DNA of 64,000 nt, taken from EB88 sp965199135. GTDB taxonomy: Bacteria > Acidobacteriota > Terriglobia > Terriglobales > Acidobacteriaceae. Location of the stretch: the NCBI GenBank assembly GCA_965199135.1, contig OZ240685.1, positions 2,046,001 to 2,110,000 of the forward strand, read 5' to 3'. Shown here one piece after another: positions 41,476-49,079 of the stretch (its first letter is position 1; each line of letters opens with the position of its first letter). A program made the translations under genes and the position numbers. The notes beneath the pieces are model-generated. The model was not told the DNA's origin. It did not search any database and saw nothing but the letters and a program-made list of their open reading frames with translations.

Positions 41476-42723
41476 CTACTGTGGCGGCGCAGCCAGCAGC
41501 CATGGTTCCGTTGCGACCCCGGTGCCAAGCGCTCGCGAGCAGTTCACACCCAGCGTTGGTCCGAGCGGGCAGCCCCACCAGTTTTCGGTCGCATCCACCG
41601 GCGCAGCCTTGCCGATGTTGTCCACACCGAAGCCATTCCCGAGAAGCGTGTTGAACTCGACCTGCACGGGCGACGGCACGCTGACCGCGATGTCATAGCT
41701 TTCGTTCTCGACAATGTTGCCGGCGAAGATGTTTCCCGTCACCGGGCCATAGGAGTAGATGTTGATGCCTGTCGGTCCGGGCGTGGCGGCGTCTTCTGTG
41801 TCCGCCCCGTTTCCGCTCGCGATGTTGCCGAGGATCATGTTGTCGTTGAGCAGCTGGCCCGCGGCATGCGCGTGCATATCAACGCCTGGTAGTCCGTTGC
41901 CGGTCACCAGGTTCTCCACCACCACATTGCCGTAGCTCATGGCGCCAGGGATGGAGGCGTAGACACCGACACCGGCTCCGCCGCCATTGAGGAGCCCGTT
42001 CCGCATGGAGCTGTTCTTGTAGACGGTGTTATGAAACACGCCGAGCGGCGTCTTGGAACCACTCACAGGAGACGGCGGGTGTGACGCCAGCACGATGCCG
42101 CAGGCATACCCGTTATCGGTTGCGGTGTTGAAGCTGATGAGGTTGTCGTGGGTGGGCGCGGTGTCGTCGGCAAGCAGGATGCCCCCGGAGTTCCCATGCA
42201 CGATGTTCTCCGTCACGATCGTGTGATCAGCTCCCAGCAGGTGGATGCCCTCGCCACAGTCCGAGGCTTCGGCAGTTTCAAAGGAGGGAAGCGTCGTGCA
42301 GGCGCCGCCGATCAGCCCCTTGTCGTTGTTGATGATCGTGTTCGCCGCAATGGTCACTGCCGAGGCATTGAGCACCAGGATGCCCTCATTGTTGGCGTTC
42401 TCGACCGTAAACCCGGAGATATGGACCCGGGCCAGTCCGGGCGCTGCCAGGCCATTGATGAAGATGCCCTGGTTGAGACCGGTCGCGTCGATCGTAGCGC
42501 CGAAGGATGTGAGCGACAACGGCTTGGTGACGAGAACGCTCTCCCTGTAGGTTCCCGGACCCACGAGCACCGTATCGCCCGGTGCGGCAGCAGCGACTGC
42601 GTCGCCGATGTGCTGGTAGCAGCCAAACACTCCGCCGGCCGTCACGCAGGACGTGGCTGCGAGCGCAGGGAAGGGGACAAGGGCGAGAGAGCAGAACCAG
42701 AAAACTTTCGCTACGTGGCACAT
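41476..42723 (-). CDS. Exported right-handed beta-helix (NosD-like) protein
   Basis: The product has 415 residues. It has a signal peptide (VAKVFWFCSLALVPFPALA), then ASC and GVFGCYQHIGDAVAAA, the usual opening of periplasmic beta-helix proteins. Next is a repeated pattern of about 22 residues with N/G/I-rich turns (VHGNSGGILLADDTA, VTGNGLPGVDMHA, ASGNGADTEDA, NIVENESYDIAV). Members bind or modify polysaccharides or help load metals. Three or four Cys residues near the N- and C-termini (SCVTAGGVFGCY; WWGCPLGP; VNCSRAL) may form disulfides closing the helix. I cannot assign a substrate. Confidence 0.8.
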   Translation of the reverse strand: MCHVAKVFWFCSLALVPFPALAATSCVTAGGVFGCYQHIGDAVAAAAPGDTVLVGPGTYRESVLVTKPLSLTSFGATIDATGLNQGIFINGLAAPGLARVHISGFTVENANNEGILVLNASAVTIAANTIINNDKGLIGGACTTLPSFETAEASDCGEGIHLLGADHTIVTENIVHGNSGGILLADDTAPTHDNLISFNTATDNGYACGIVLASHPPSPVSGSKTPLGVFHNTVYKNSSMRNGLLNGGGAGVGVYASIPGAMSYGNVVVENLVTGNGLPGVDMHAHAAGQLLNDNMILGNIASGNGADTEDAATPGPTGINIYSYGPVTGNIFAGNIVENESYDIAVSVPSPVQVEFNTLLGNGFGVDNIGKAAPVDATENWWGCPLGPTLGVNCSRALGTGVATEPWLLAAPPQ

Positions 42724-42837
42724 CGGGAGTCTCCAGATGGGCCCCACGCTACGAGCTAAGTACAGACTGGTCAAGAAGATGGCAACGTTCGGCGGAAGAA
42801 GCGGCCCCACGCCGACGGTGGATCAGAATCGTGTCGG

Positions 42838-43380
42838 CTAACGGCCTTTACTCGCCGCAACGGCCTGCCGCGCTTCCTTGTCGGCCTCGCGCTTCTTCTC
42901 GGTCGCCCGCTTGTCCCAGTCCTGCTTGCCCTTGGCGACGGCGATCTCGCACTTCACCCGCCCATGCCGGAAGTAGAGCCGGGTGGGGATCAGCGTGAAC
43001 CCCTTGGCCTGGGTCTGGTCGATGAGTTTGCGGATCTCGCCAGCATGGAGCAGGAGCTTGCGTGTCCTTACAGCATCGTGGGAGTCAAAGCCAGTATGGG
43101 AGTACGGACCGATATGCGCGTTCAGCAGCCAGGCCTCACCATCCTTGACGAGGCCGTAGCTGTCCTTGAGGTTCGCCTTGCCCTCACGAATGGACTTCAC
43201 CTCGGAGCCGCGCAGCGCGACGCCCGCCTCGAAGCGATCCATGAGGAAATAGTTGTGTCCGGCGGCCCGGTTCTGCGCCGCGTCGCGTTCACCCGCGGCG
43301 ACCGGGTCGCGGGGTGCCGACTTCGCCGAGGGGGCTGCTTTGGCGGCCGGCTGGACCTGATAGGTGGATTGACGAGCCAT
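42838..43380 (-). CDS. smpB: SsrA-binding protein SmpB
   Basis: The product has 180 residues, longer than the usual 150-160 because of an N-terminal Ala/Lys/Pro-rich extension of about 40 residues. The core is clear: NYFLMDRFEAGVALRGSEVKSIREGK, AWLLNAHIGPYSHTGFDSHD and RTRKLLLHAGEIRKL. The C-terminal basic tail (KREADKEARQAVAASKGR) places tmRNA in the ribosome. No ssrA gene was found nearby. It is divergent from the secretin gene. Confidence 0.95.
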   Translation of the reverse strand: MARQSTYQVQPAAKAAPSAKSAPRDPVAAGERDAAQNRAAGHNYFLMDRFEAGVALRGSEVKSIREGKANLKDSYGLVKDGEAWLLNAHIGPYSHTGFDSHDAVRTRKLLLHAGEIRKLIDQTQAKGFTLIPTRLYFRHGRVKCEIAVAKGKQDWDKRATEKKREADKEARQAVAASKGR

Positions 43381-43423
43381 GACTAAAGATAGATGAACAT
43401 CAATAGGGACGCGTCGCAGGCAA

Positions 43424-43452
43424 CTTTTTCGCTGAAGTCACGGTGCTATACT
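43424..43452 (+). promoter_or_regulatory. Possible sigma-70-type promoter of the secretin operon
   Basis: TATACT at 43447-43452 is a good -10 box with weak TTTTTC about 16 bases upstream (43425-43430). It is 90 bases before the secretin ATG. The -35 match is poor, so it is only a candidate. Confidence 0.35.
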
Positions 43453-43541
43453 TTGCCAGCATTCGTCTGTATGACAGAGCAAGTGTCCAGGGGCTTCTCG
43501 CCCGTCCGCTCGGAACACGCCTACCTACTTCCTGGAGTTGC

Positions 43542-45950
43542 ATGAACCGCCTGACCCACTGGGGCCTCCCGCTTACCATCGCCGCATCGGTCTTCTTCTC
43601 TGTCTCTGCGGAGAAAGCCAGTGCCCAGTCCGCGACCAGCCTCTTCAACAAGGGACGTGCTGCGGAAGCCCGCGACGACGTCGAAGAGGCTTACCAGGAC
43701 TACGCCAAGGCCTTCCAGAAGAAGCCCAACGATGAGCGCTTCAAGATCTCCTATGACCGTCTGAAGCTCGACGCAGCCGCGGCGCATGTGAAGCGCGGCG
43801 AGCGCCTCCGGGACCAGGGCGACATGACCGGTTCCCTGACCGAGTTCCTCCGCGCCCTCGAGATCGACCCGAGCAACGAGCTTGCCAGCCAGGATATCCG
43901 CGTCACCCACGAGAAGATGGATGGCGAAGCGAAGGCGCCGCCGCCCGAGACCGCCATGCCGGCGAGCGAGCGCAAGGCGCTGCTCAACCTCGGGGGGCCG
44001 CCCAGGCTCAAGCCGCTATCGGATGAGCCCTTGACGGTGCACGCGACCGACGACACCAAGGTCCTGTACCAGACGATCGGCAAGCTCTCCGGCATCAACG
44101 TCCTCTTCGATCCGGACTATCACTCCAGCCGCCTGCAACTTGACCTGAACAATGTCGACGTCTATGACGCGCTGCGCATCCTCGGAACGGTGTCCGGCAC
44201 CTTCTGGCGACCCATCACGCCGAATACCATCTTTGTTGCACAGAACACCCGCGGCAAGCGCACCGAGCTCGACGAAGAAGCGGTTCAGACCTTCTACCTG
44301 ACCAATGTTTCGCAGCAGAACGACCTGAACGACATCCAGACTGCGCTGCGCAACGTCTTCACGACTGCCAAGCTCTACGGTGTGCCGAGCCAGAACGCGA
44401 TCATCATGCGCGGCACCCCGGATGAACTGCTGCTTGCCGGCAAGCTGATCAACGACCTCGACAAGGCGCGTCCGGAAGTGGTCGTGGATATTGCGGTGCT
44501 GGAAGTCTCGCGCGACAAGATCCGCACCATCGGTATCCAGCTGCCGCAGACCGCAAGCGTCAACTTTCAGCAATCCAACGCGAACACCGCGAGCACGACC
44601 AGTACCACGACCAGCTCGACCAGCACCACGACCAGCAACCTGACGCTGAATAACCTGGCCCACCTGAACTCGACCAACTTCGCGGTCTCGATCGGTGCTG
44701 CCGCGGTGAACCTGCTGCTCAGCGATACCTCGACCAAGATCCTCCAGAACCCGCGTCTCCGTGCAACCGACGGGCAGGAGTCCTCGGTCAAGATCGGTGA
44801 GCGCCTGCCGGTCGCCACCGGCTCGTATCAGGCCGGTGTTGCGACCGCGATCACGTCTTCGCTCGTGAACACGCAGTTCCAGTACCTCGATGTGGGCGTG
44901 AACGTGGATATGAAGCCGACCGTTCACTACGACCGCGACGTGTCGATGAAGCTGAAGATCGAAATCTCCTCGACCAACGGCACCGAGAACCTGGGCGGCA
45001 TCAACGAACCCATCATCACCCAGCGCACCTCCGATCAGACCATCCGCCTCCGCGAAGGCGAAGCGACGATCTTGGGTGGCCTCTTTCAGCACCAGGGCAC
45101 CCGCACCATCAGCGGAACCCCCGGCCTCGGCGAGCTGCCGATCCTGCGTTACCTGTTTGCCTCCACCGAGACCGAGAACACCGACGACGAGATTGTCTTC
45201 CTCCTGATCCCGCACATTGTGCGCGCCGCCGATATCTCGCCGCTGAACCTGCGGCAGATTGACACCGGCACCACCAACGACATCCAGCTGCGGCACATGA
45301 ACCTGGACGCCGATGACGGCATCCCGCCGCTCGAGGGAGCGTCGACCCAGCCGACCAGCAATCCCAACCTTGCTGCGCCGCGCGCAGATATCCCGAGCCA
45401 GACCAATCCCGCGCAGATGACAGGCACGATCCCAGGGCAGAACGTCTCGCAGGCCGCAATCGCAAATGCAGGTGCAGGCACGGCAGCCCAGTCGGCGGTG
45501 CCCGGCAGCATGCAGGCCGCCCAGACTACCGGCAGCCAGCCGCCGGTCACGCTTCAGCTCGTGGCATCGAACCCGACCCAGTCGGTGGGCAATACCTTCC
45601 AGGAGCAGGTCCTGCTCACAGGCGGCACCGATGTGTACTCGGTTCCGCTGCAGGTGCAGTATGACCATTCAAAGCTGCAACTCGTCAATGTAGATGTGGG
45701 CGATCTTCTCGGACGGGACGGGCAGGCAGTCGCGCTGGTTCACCGCGATGACGATGGCAATGTCGCCATCTCGACCTCGCGCCCGCCCGGCACCACCGGC
45801 ATCACCGGATCGGGCACACTTTGCACCCTGACCTTTCAGGCCAAGGCAGCAGGCGATGCGTCGATTGCGATCACCCGGCCGATCGTTCGCAACAGCAAGC
45901 AGCAGAGCCTGCCGGCCACCGGGTCCCAGGGAGTCGTGCACATCAAGTGA
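43542..45950 (+). CDS. Secretin (GspD/PilQ-like) with TPR and C-terminal cohesin domains
   Basis: The product has 802 residues. A signal peptide (LTIAASVFFSVSAEKASAQS) is followed by two TPR-like repeats (about 32-65 and 85-118) and a secretin_N-like region. The secretin core includes LLLSDTSTKILQNPRLRATDG and EGEATILGGLFQHQGTR. A Pro/Ala/Gln linker (about 600-660) leads to a cohesin-type beta sandwich from about 665 to the end (VTLQLVASNPTQSVGN...FQAKAAGDASIAITRPIV). It should form an outer-membrane ring for a type II/type IV-pilus-like export system. A Thr/Ser-rich run lies at residues about 347-366. ATG 43542 has GGAG nearby and starts the signal peptide. Confidence 0.93.
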   Translation: MNRLTHWGLPLTIAASVFFSVSAEKASAQSATSLFNKGRAAEARDDVEEAYQDYAKAFQKKPNDERFKISYDRLKLDAAAAHVKRGERLRDQGDMTGSLTEFLRALEIDPSNELASQDIRVTHEKMDGEAKAPPPETAMPASERKALLNLGGPPRLKPLSDEPLTVHATDDTKVLYQTIGKLSGINVLFDPDYHSSRLQLDLNNVDVYDALRILGTVSGTFWRPITPNTIFVAQNTRGKRTELDEEAVQTFYLTNVSQQNDLNDIQTALRNVFTTAKLYGVPSQNAIIMRGTPDELLLAGKLINDLDKARPEVVVDIAVLEVSRDKIRTIGIQLPQTASVNFQQSNANTASTTSTTTSSTSTTTSNLTLNNLAHLNSTNFAVSIGAAAVNLLLSDTSTKILQNPRLRATDGQESSVKIGERLPVATGSYQAGVATAITSSLVNTQFQYLDVGVNVDMKPTVHYDRDVSMKLKIEISSTNGTENLGGINEPIITQRTSDQTIRLREGEATILGGLFQHQGTRTISGTPGLGELPILRYLFASTETENTDDEIVFLLIPHIVRAADISPLNLRQIDTGTTNDIQLRHMNLDADDGIPPLEGASTQPTSNPNLAAPRADIPSQTNPAQMTGTIPGQNVSQAAIANAGAGTAAQSAVPGSMQAAQTTGSQPPVTLQLVASNPTQSVGNTFQEQVLLTGGTDVYSVPLQVQYDHSKLQLVNVDVGDLLGRDGQAVALVHRDDDGNVAISTSRPPGTTGITGSGTLCTLTFQAKAAGDASIAITRPIVRNSKQQSLPATGSQGVVHIK

Positions 45951-46456
45951 AGCCGCTCTTCAGAAGGCGTCTCGTTCTCTTTCGCTCGCGGCGCACCCGC
46001 AGCGGAAAGGGAAGCAGCGAAGCCGGTGTCACGCTGGTGGAGCTGATCGTCACGGTGGCCATTCTCTCGATCCTGGCCTCGGCCGCCGTGCCGATCGCCC
46101 GTTTCGAACGCAAGCGGGAGAAGGAGCGCGAGCTGCGCTACGACCTCTGGACGATCCGTGCCGCGATCGACCGCTACAAGGATGCAGCCGATAAGCAGGC
46201 GTTCCAGACCAAGGTGGACAGCTTCAACTATCCGCCGGACCTGAACACGCTGGTTGACGGCGTGGATGTACAGGGCAAGAAGGTAAAGTTCCTGCGGCGT
46301 CTGCCGGTAGATCCGATGACGGGCAAGGATGAGTGGGGCGAGCGCTCCATGCAGGATGACGCCGACAGCACCTCGTTTGGCGGCCAGAACGTGTTCGATG
46401 TGTACAGCAAATCAGACGGTACCGCGCTCGACGGTACAAAGTACTCCACATGGTAA
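45947..46456 (+). CDS. Pseudopilin (GspG-like), first copy
   Basis: The product has 169 residues from GTG 45947, which overlaps the secretin stop (GTGA). A basic leader ends GKGSSEAGVTLVELIVTVAILSILASAAVPI, the prepilin peptidase site G|VTLVE with the hydrophobic N-helix. The rest is a GspG-type head with RYDLWTIRAAIDRYKDAA and LPVDPMTGKDEWGERS. The leader is longer than usual (about 43 residues before the cleavage site). It is likely a subunit of the short pseudopilus working with the secretin. Confidence 0.88.
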   Translation: MKPLFRRRLVLFRSRRTRSGKGSSEAGVTLVELIVTVAILSILASAAVPIARFERKREKERELRYDLWTIRAAIDRYKDAADKQAFQTKVDSFNYPPDLNTLVDGVDVQGKKVKFLRRLPVDPMTGKDEWGERSMQDDADSTSFGGQNVFDVYSKSDGTALDGTKYSTW

Positions 46457-46869
46457 GGGCGATGCGGACACATACCCGGAACAGACACGAGAGCGGCTTC
46501 ACCCTGGTCGAGCTCATGATCGTCATGCTGATCATCGGGGTGCTGGCGGCTATCGCTATCCCGTCCTATATTGCATCGCTCAAAAGCGCGCGCGAGGCTG
46601 TGCTCCGCGAAGACCTGCACACGATGCGCATGGCAATTGATTCGTTCACCATGGACAAGGAAAAGGCTCCCCAGGCGCTCGATGAGCTGGTCACGGCCGG
46701 TTACCTCAAAGAGATCCCCAAGGATCCGGTCACGCAGAGTGACACGACCTGGGTGACCGACTCGGACGATTCGCTGCAAAGCGTGGATCAGACAGCCGGC
46801 GGCATTTCCAATGTGCACAGCGGCTCGGCCCAGGCCGGGACCGATGGTCGGCCCTACAGCGAGTGGTAG
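46450..46869 (+). CDS. Pseudopilin (GspG-like), second copy
   Basis: The product has 139 residues, overlapping the previous gene by seven bases (or 12 residues shorter from ATG 46462). The prepilin signal is canonical: HESGFTLVELMIVMLIIGVLAAIAIPSY, cut after the Gly. The head has REDLHTMRMAIDSFTMDKEK, LDELVTAGYLKEIPKDPVT and GTDGRPYSEW, a type II GspG pattern in which conserved acidic residues normally bind calcium. It ends the operon; short tandem repeats follow. Confidence 0.9.
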   Translation: MVRAMRTHTRNRHESGFTLVELMIVMLIIGVLAAIAIPSYIASLKSAREAVLREDLHTMRMAIDSFTMDKEKAPQALDELVTAGYLKEIPKDPVTQSDTTWVTDSDDSLQSVDQTAGGISNVHSGSAQAGTDGRPYSEW

Positions 46870-46887
46870 CCGACACGTAGCAGGCGA

Positions 46888-46955
46888 GTCATCTGGGCAA
46901 ATCGGAGGATCTGCGATTCCCTGCGGGCGATGCCCGGGGGAGAACCACAGATCTT
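46888..46955 (+). repeat. Dispersed repeat, copy 4
   Basis: GTCATCTGGGCAAATCGGAG followed by GATCTGCGATTCC and, 34 bases on, GGAGAACCACAGATCTTT. The two GATCTG/CAGATC ends form an imperfect hairpin resembling copy 2. It follows the second pseudopilin gene and may act as its terminator. Confidence 0.5.
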
Positions 46956-46960
46956 TAACT

Positions 46961-47042
46961 CCAGACCCTTCAATCCAGACCCTTAATCCAGACCCTTAAT
47001 CCAGACCCTTCAATCCAGATGCTTCACTCCAGACCCTTCACC
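46961..47042 (+). repeat. Tandem repeat, six 13-14 bp units
   Basis: Six units beginning at 46961, 46975, 46988, 47001, 47015 and 47029. The unit is CCAGACCCTTMAAT (M = C or absent). The first four are nearly identical, the fifth reads CCAGATGCTTCACT, and the sixth ends CCAGACCCTTCACC. They lie between the second pseudopilin gene and the 3' end of the outer-membrane protein gene at 47086. Confidence 0.9.
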
Positions 47043-47085
47043 CCGTTCAGGAAGACAAGCCCTTTGCTGCTTGGGTGGAAACGCC

Positions 47086-48900
47086 CTAGAACGTGAAGCC
47101 GATCCCTGCCGCGATACAGCGCTGCTGCTGCGCGAAGAAGACGGTACCGCCATCCTGCGAGAGGAAGGGGCGGTAGCCCTCCGCGAGCAGATTCCGAACA
47201 TCCAGGATCGCCTCCAGCTTGCCTGTTCCCAGCCGCTGGAGGTGCAGGGGCTGCCGTATGGAGACGCCCAGGTATGCGCCGGGGGTTCCCTCCGCAAAGG
47301 GAGCGATCTCCGTCAGCGTGCTCACAGGCTGCCAGCGGTAACTGCCCCGAACCACCGTGTGGGTTGCCGGGATGCGGGTGCCAGCGGCGGCAGAGATCAT
47401 GGAGGTTTCCCGCAGGCCAAACTGGGGGCCGTCGGCGTTCCCTGCGGGAAGGGCCAGCGTGTTCGCATCGCCCAGGGCGTAGCGGAACGAGAGCCAGGTG
47501 TCCTTGTTGAGCTGATTATGCAGCATCGCCATCACGCCGCCGCTGCTGTAGCCTCGTCCGGAGACGGCGATGGTTCCCGTACCGGGGTCGTAGAGGACGT
47601 CGCTCGAGTCGAGCGCTGCTGCTTCGCCCTGCATCGCGCCCTCAACGACCGGGTGAGCCAGCGAATCATGGAAGATCGCGACCGTACCGGTCCACGTGCC
47701 GCCCTGGCTGCCACCCCGACCCTTGGAGCTGCCGCTGATGGAGAGTTCCTGGTGCAGTCCCTGCTGGAAGCGGAGTCGTCCAGCGACCTGGACGACGGAG
47801 GGCGTGTCGTCCGAGGCTTCGGCGAGCATCTCTGCCTGGCCGGTGGTCGTAGGGGCCGTGATCATCTGGTAACGGATCGTCGCGCCGCCCGCGTGGGTCT
47901 CGACCGTGACGAAGGGGTGGCTGGCGAGCACCGTCGCCGCGTCGCCCATGCGGGCCGCGGCTATCTCGGTGCCAGTGCTGATTGTTGCAAGGTCGCCCAT
48001 CTGCAGGGTGCTTGCCGAGCGGACGCGCATGGTGGCGAGACCGGACTCGGTTGCTGACGCAATGCGCGGGCGATCTGTCAGGGTCACAACCGTGAGCATC
48101 GAGCGGTCCGGCGTGAGTTCCTGCCGGTAGGCTGCCGACGTGGAGATGCGGCCTAATCCGCTGCCGGAAGCCGCCGCTGTGGCTGCGAGCAGCACCGAGC
48201 GTGTGGCATCGGTCTCATCCTGCCAGACGATCTGCTGTTCTGCCCCGCCCTGGCCAAAGCTCGACCCGCCACTGCGCACCACCAGCTTCTCGCCGGGCCC
48301 TCTGCCCGCAGCGGACTCGTTGCCGGGTAGAGAGGTGCCATTATCGGTCTGGATCAGCACGGGTTCGGAGGCCGAGCCGGGTTCCGAGGTCTTGAGCATG
48401 CGCAGCAGGGGACGGTTGGCAGACATGCGCAGCGTCCAGCTCCAGTCATCGGGGGCGCTGTCCTCGTTCTTGGGCTGGGCGGGGAACCACTGCAGGGCCT
48501 GGTAGAGAGTGCTGAGCGTCAGGTTGACGATCACGCGGGAGTGGACCAGCAGCTGGAGGTCGGGCCGCACGGTCGGCAGCGACAGAGCATTGCTGGCCTT
48601 GACCTGGTAGACCCCGGCGCTGAGACGGGGCAGGGTGTAGCGGCCTCGGTCGTCGGTAAAGGTGCGGGCCACCACATCGAAGCGCGCATTCAGCAGCTCC
48701 ACAAGCGCGCCGATCTGGGGCCGTCCACGCCGGTCCCGAACCACGCCCGAGATCCCGGAGCGCATGGCTGCGTCGAAGACGCCGGCGGGCACCACAGAGG
48801 CGCCGTCGTTGCCCTGAGCCGTGGCTGCTGGGGACGAGGCAAAGGAGCCCGCAACGAACGCGATGGCCAAGCCGACGAATCTGGAAGCTCTTTGGTTCAC
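47086..48900 (-). CDS. Outer-membrane protein with carboxypeptidase-regulatory domain (TonB-receptor-like)
   Basis: The product has 604 residues. A signal peptide (FVGLAIAFVAGSFASSPAATA) is followed by a carboxypeptidase-regulatory-like domain (GISGVVRDRRGRPQIGALVEL...DDRGRYTLPRLSAGVYQV) and about 450 residues of alternating short strands. The protein ends in a Phe (GIGFTF), the usual last residue of beta-barrel proteins. It is shorter than full TonB receptors and I see no clear plug or TonB box. It belongs with the many acidobacterial carboxypeptidase-domain outer-membrane proteins. The start (GTG 48900) has no good ribosome-binding site and is uncertain. Confidence 0.75.
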   Translation of the reverse strand: MNQRASRFVGLAIAFVAGSFASSPAATAQGNDGASVVPAGVFDAAMRSGISGVVRDRRGRPQIGALVELLNARFDVVARTFTDDRGRYTLPRLSAGVYQVKASNALSLPTVRPDLQLLVHSRVIVNLTLSTLYQALQWFPAQPKNEDSAPDDWSWTLRMSANRPLLRMLKTSEPGSASEPVLIQTDNGTSLPGNESAAGRGPGEKLVVRSGGSSFGQGGAEQQIVWQDETDATRSVLLAATAAASGSGLGRISTSAAYRQELTPDRSMLTVVTLTDRPRIASATESGLATMRVRSASTLQMGDLATISTGTEIAAARMGDAATVLASHPFVTVETHAGGATIRYQMITAPTTTGQAEMLAEASDDTPSVVQVAGRLRFQQGLHQELSISGSSKGRGGSQGGTWTGTVAIFHDSLAHPVVEGAMQGEAAALDSSDVLYDPGTGTIAVSGRGYSSGGVMAMLHNQLNKDTWLSFRYALGDANTLALPAGNADGPQFGLRETSMISAAAGTRIPATHTVVRGSYRWQPVSTLTEIAPFAEGTPGAYLGVSIRQPLHLQRLGTGKLEAILDVRNLLAEGYRPFLSQDGGTVFFAQQQRCIAAGIGFTF

Positions 48901-49039
48901 TCGGGCTATCGGGGACCTGTTTCCTTGCGTCTTGCTCCTGAGAAGGTCGTGCTGCGCGGCGGCTCTGATGGCTGCTCAACGCTTGTATTCGAGGGAAGCA
49001 GCAAACGGTTGGTGAACGCAGTGTAGCGCAAAACTCACA

Positions 49040-49068
49040 GAGCAGCGGTGGGCTGGCCACCCCTGCTC
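49040..49068 (-). terminator. Hairpin after the GWxTD gene
   Basis: GAGCAG-C-GGTGG (49040-49051) pairs with CCACC-C-CTGCTC (49057-49068), one C.C mismatch. It starts 12 bases past the GWxTD stop codon in the direction of that gene. Confidence 0.6.
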
Positions 49069-49079
49069 CAGGGTTTTGG

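Noticed and set aside
44016..45668. A 550-codon minus-strand frame over the secretin gene
   Set aside because: A shadow of the secretin gene. The translation is Arg/Val/Asp-rich without any motif.
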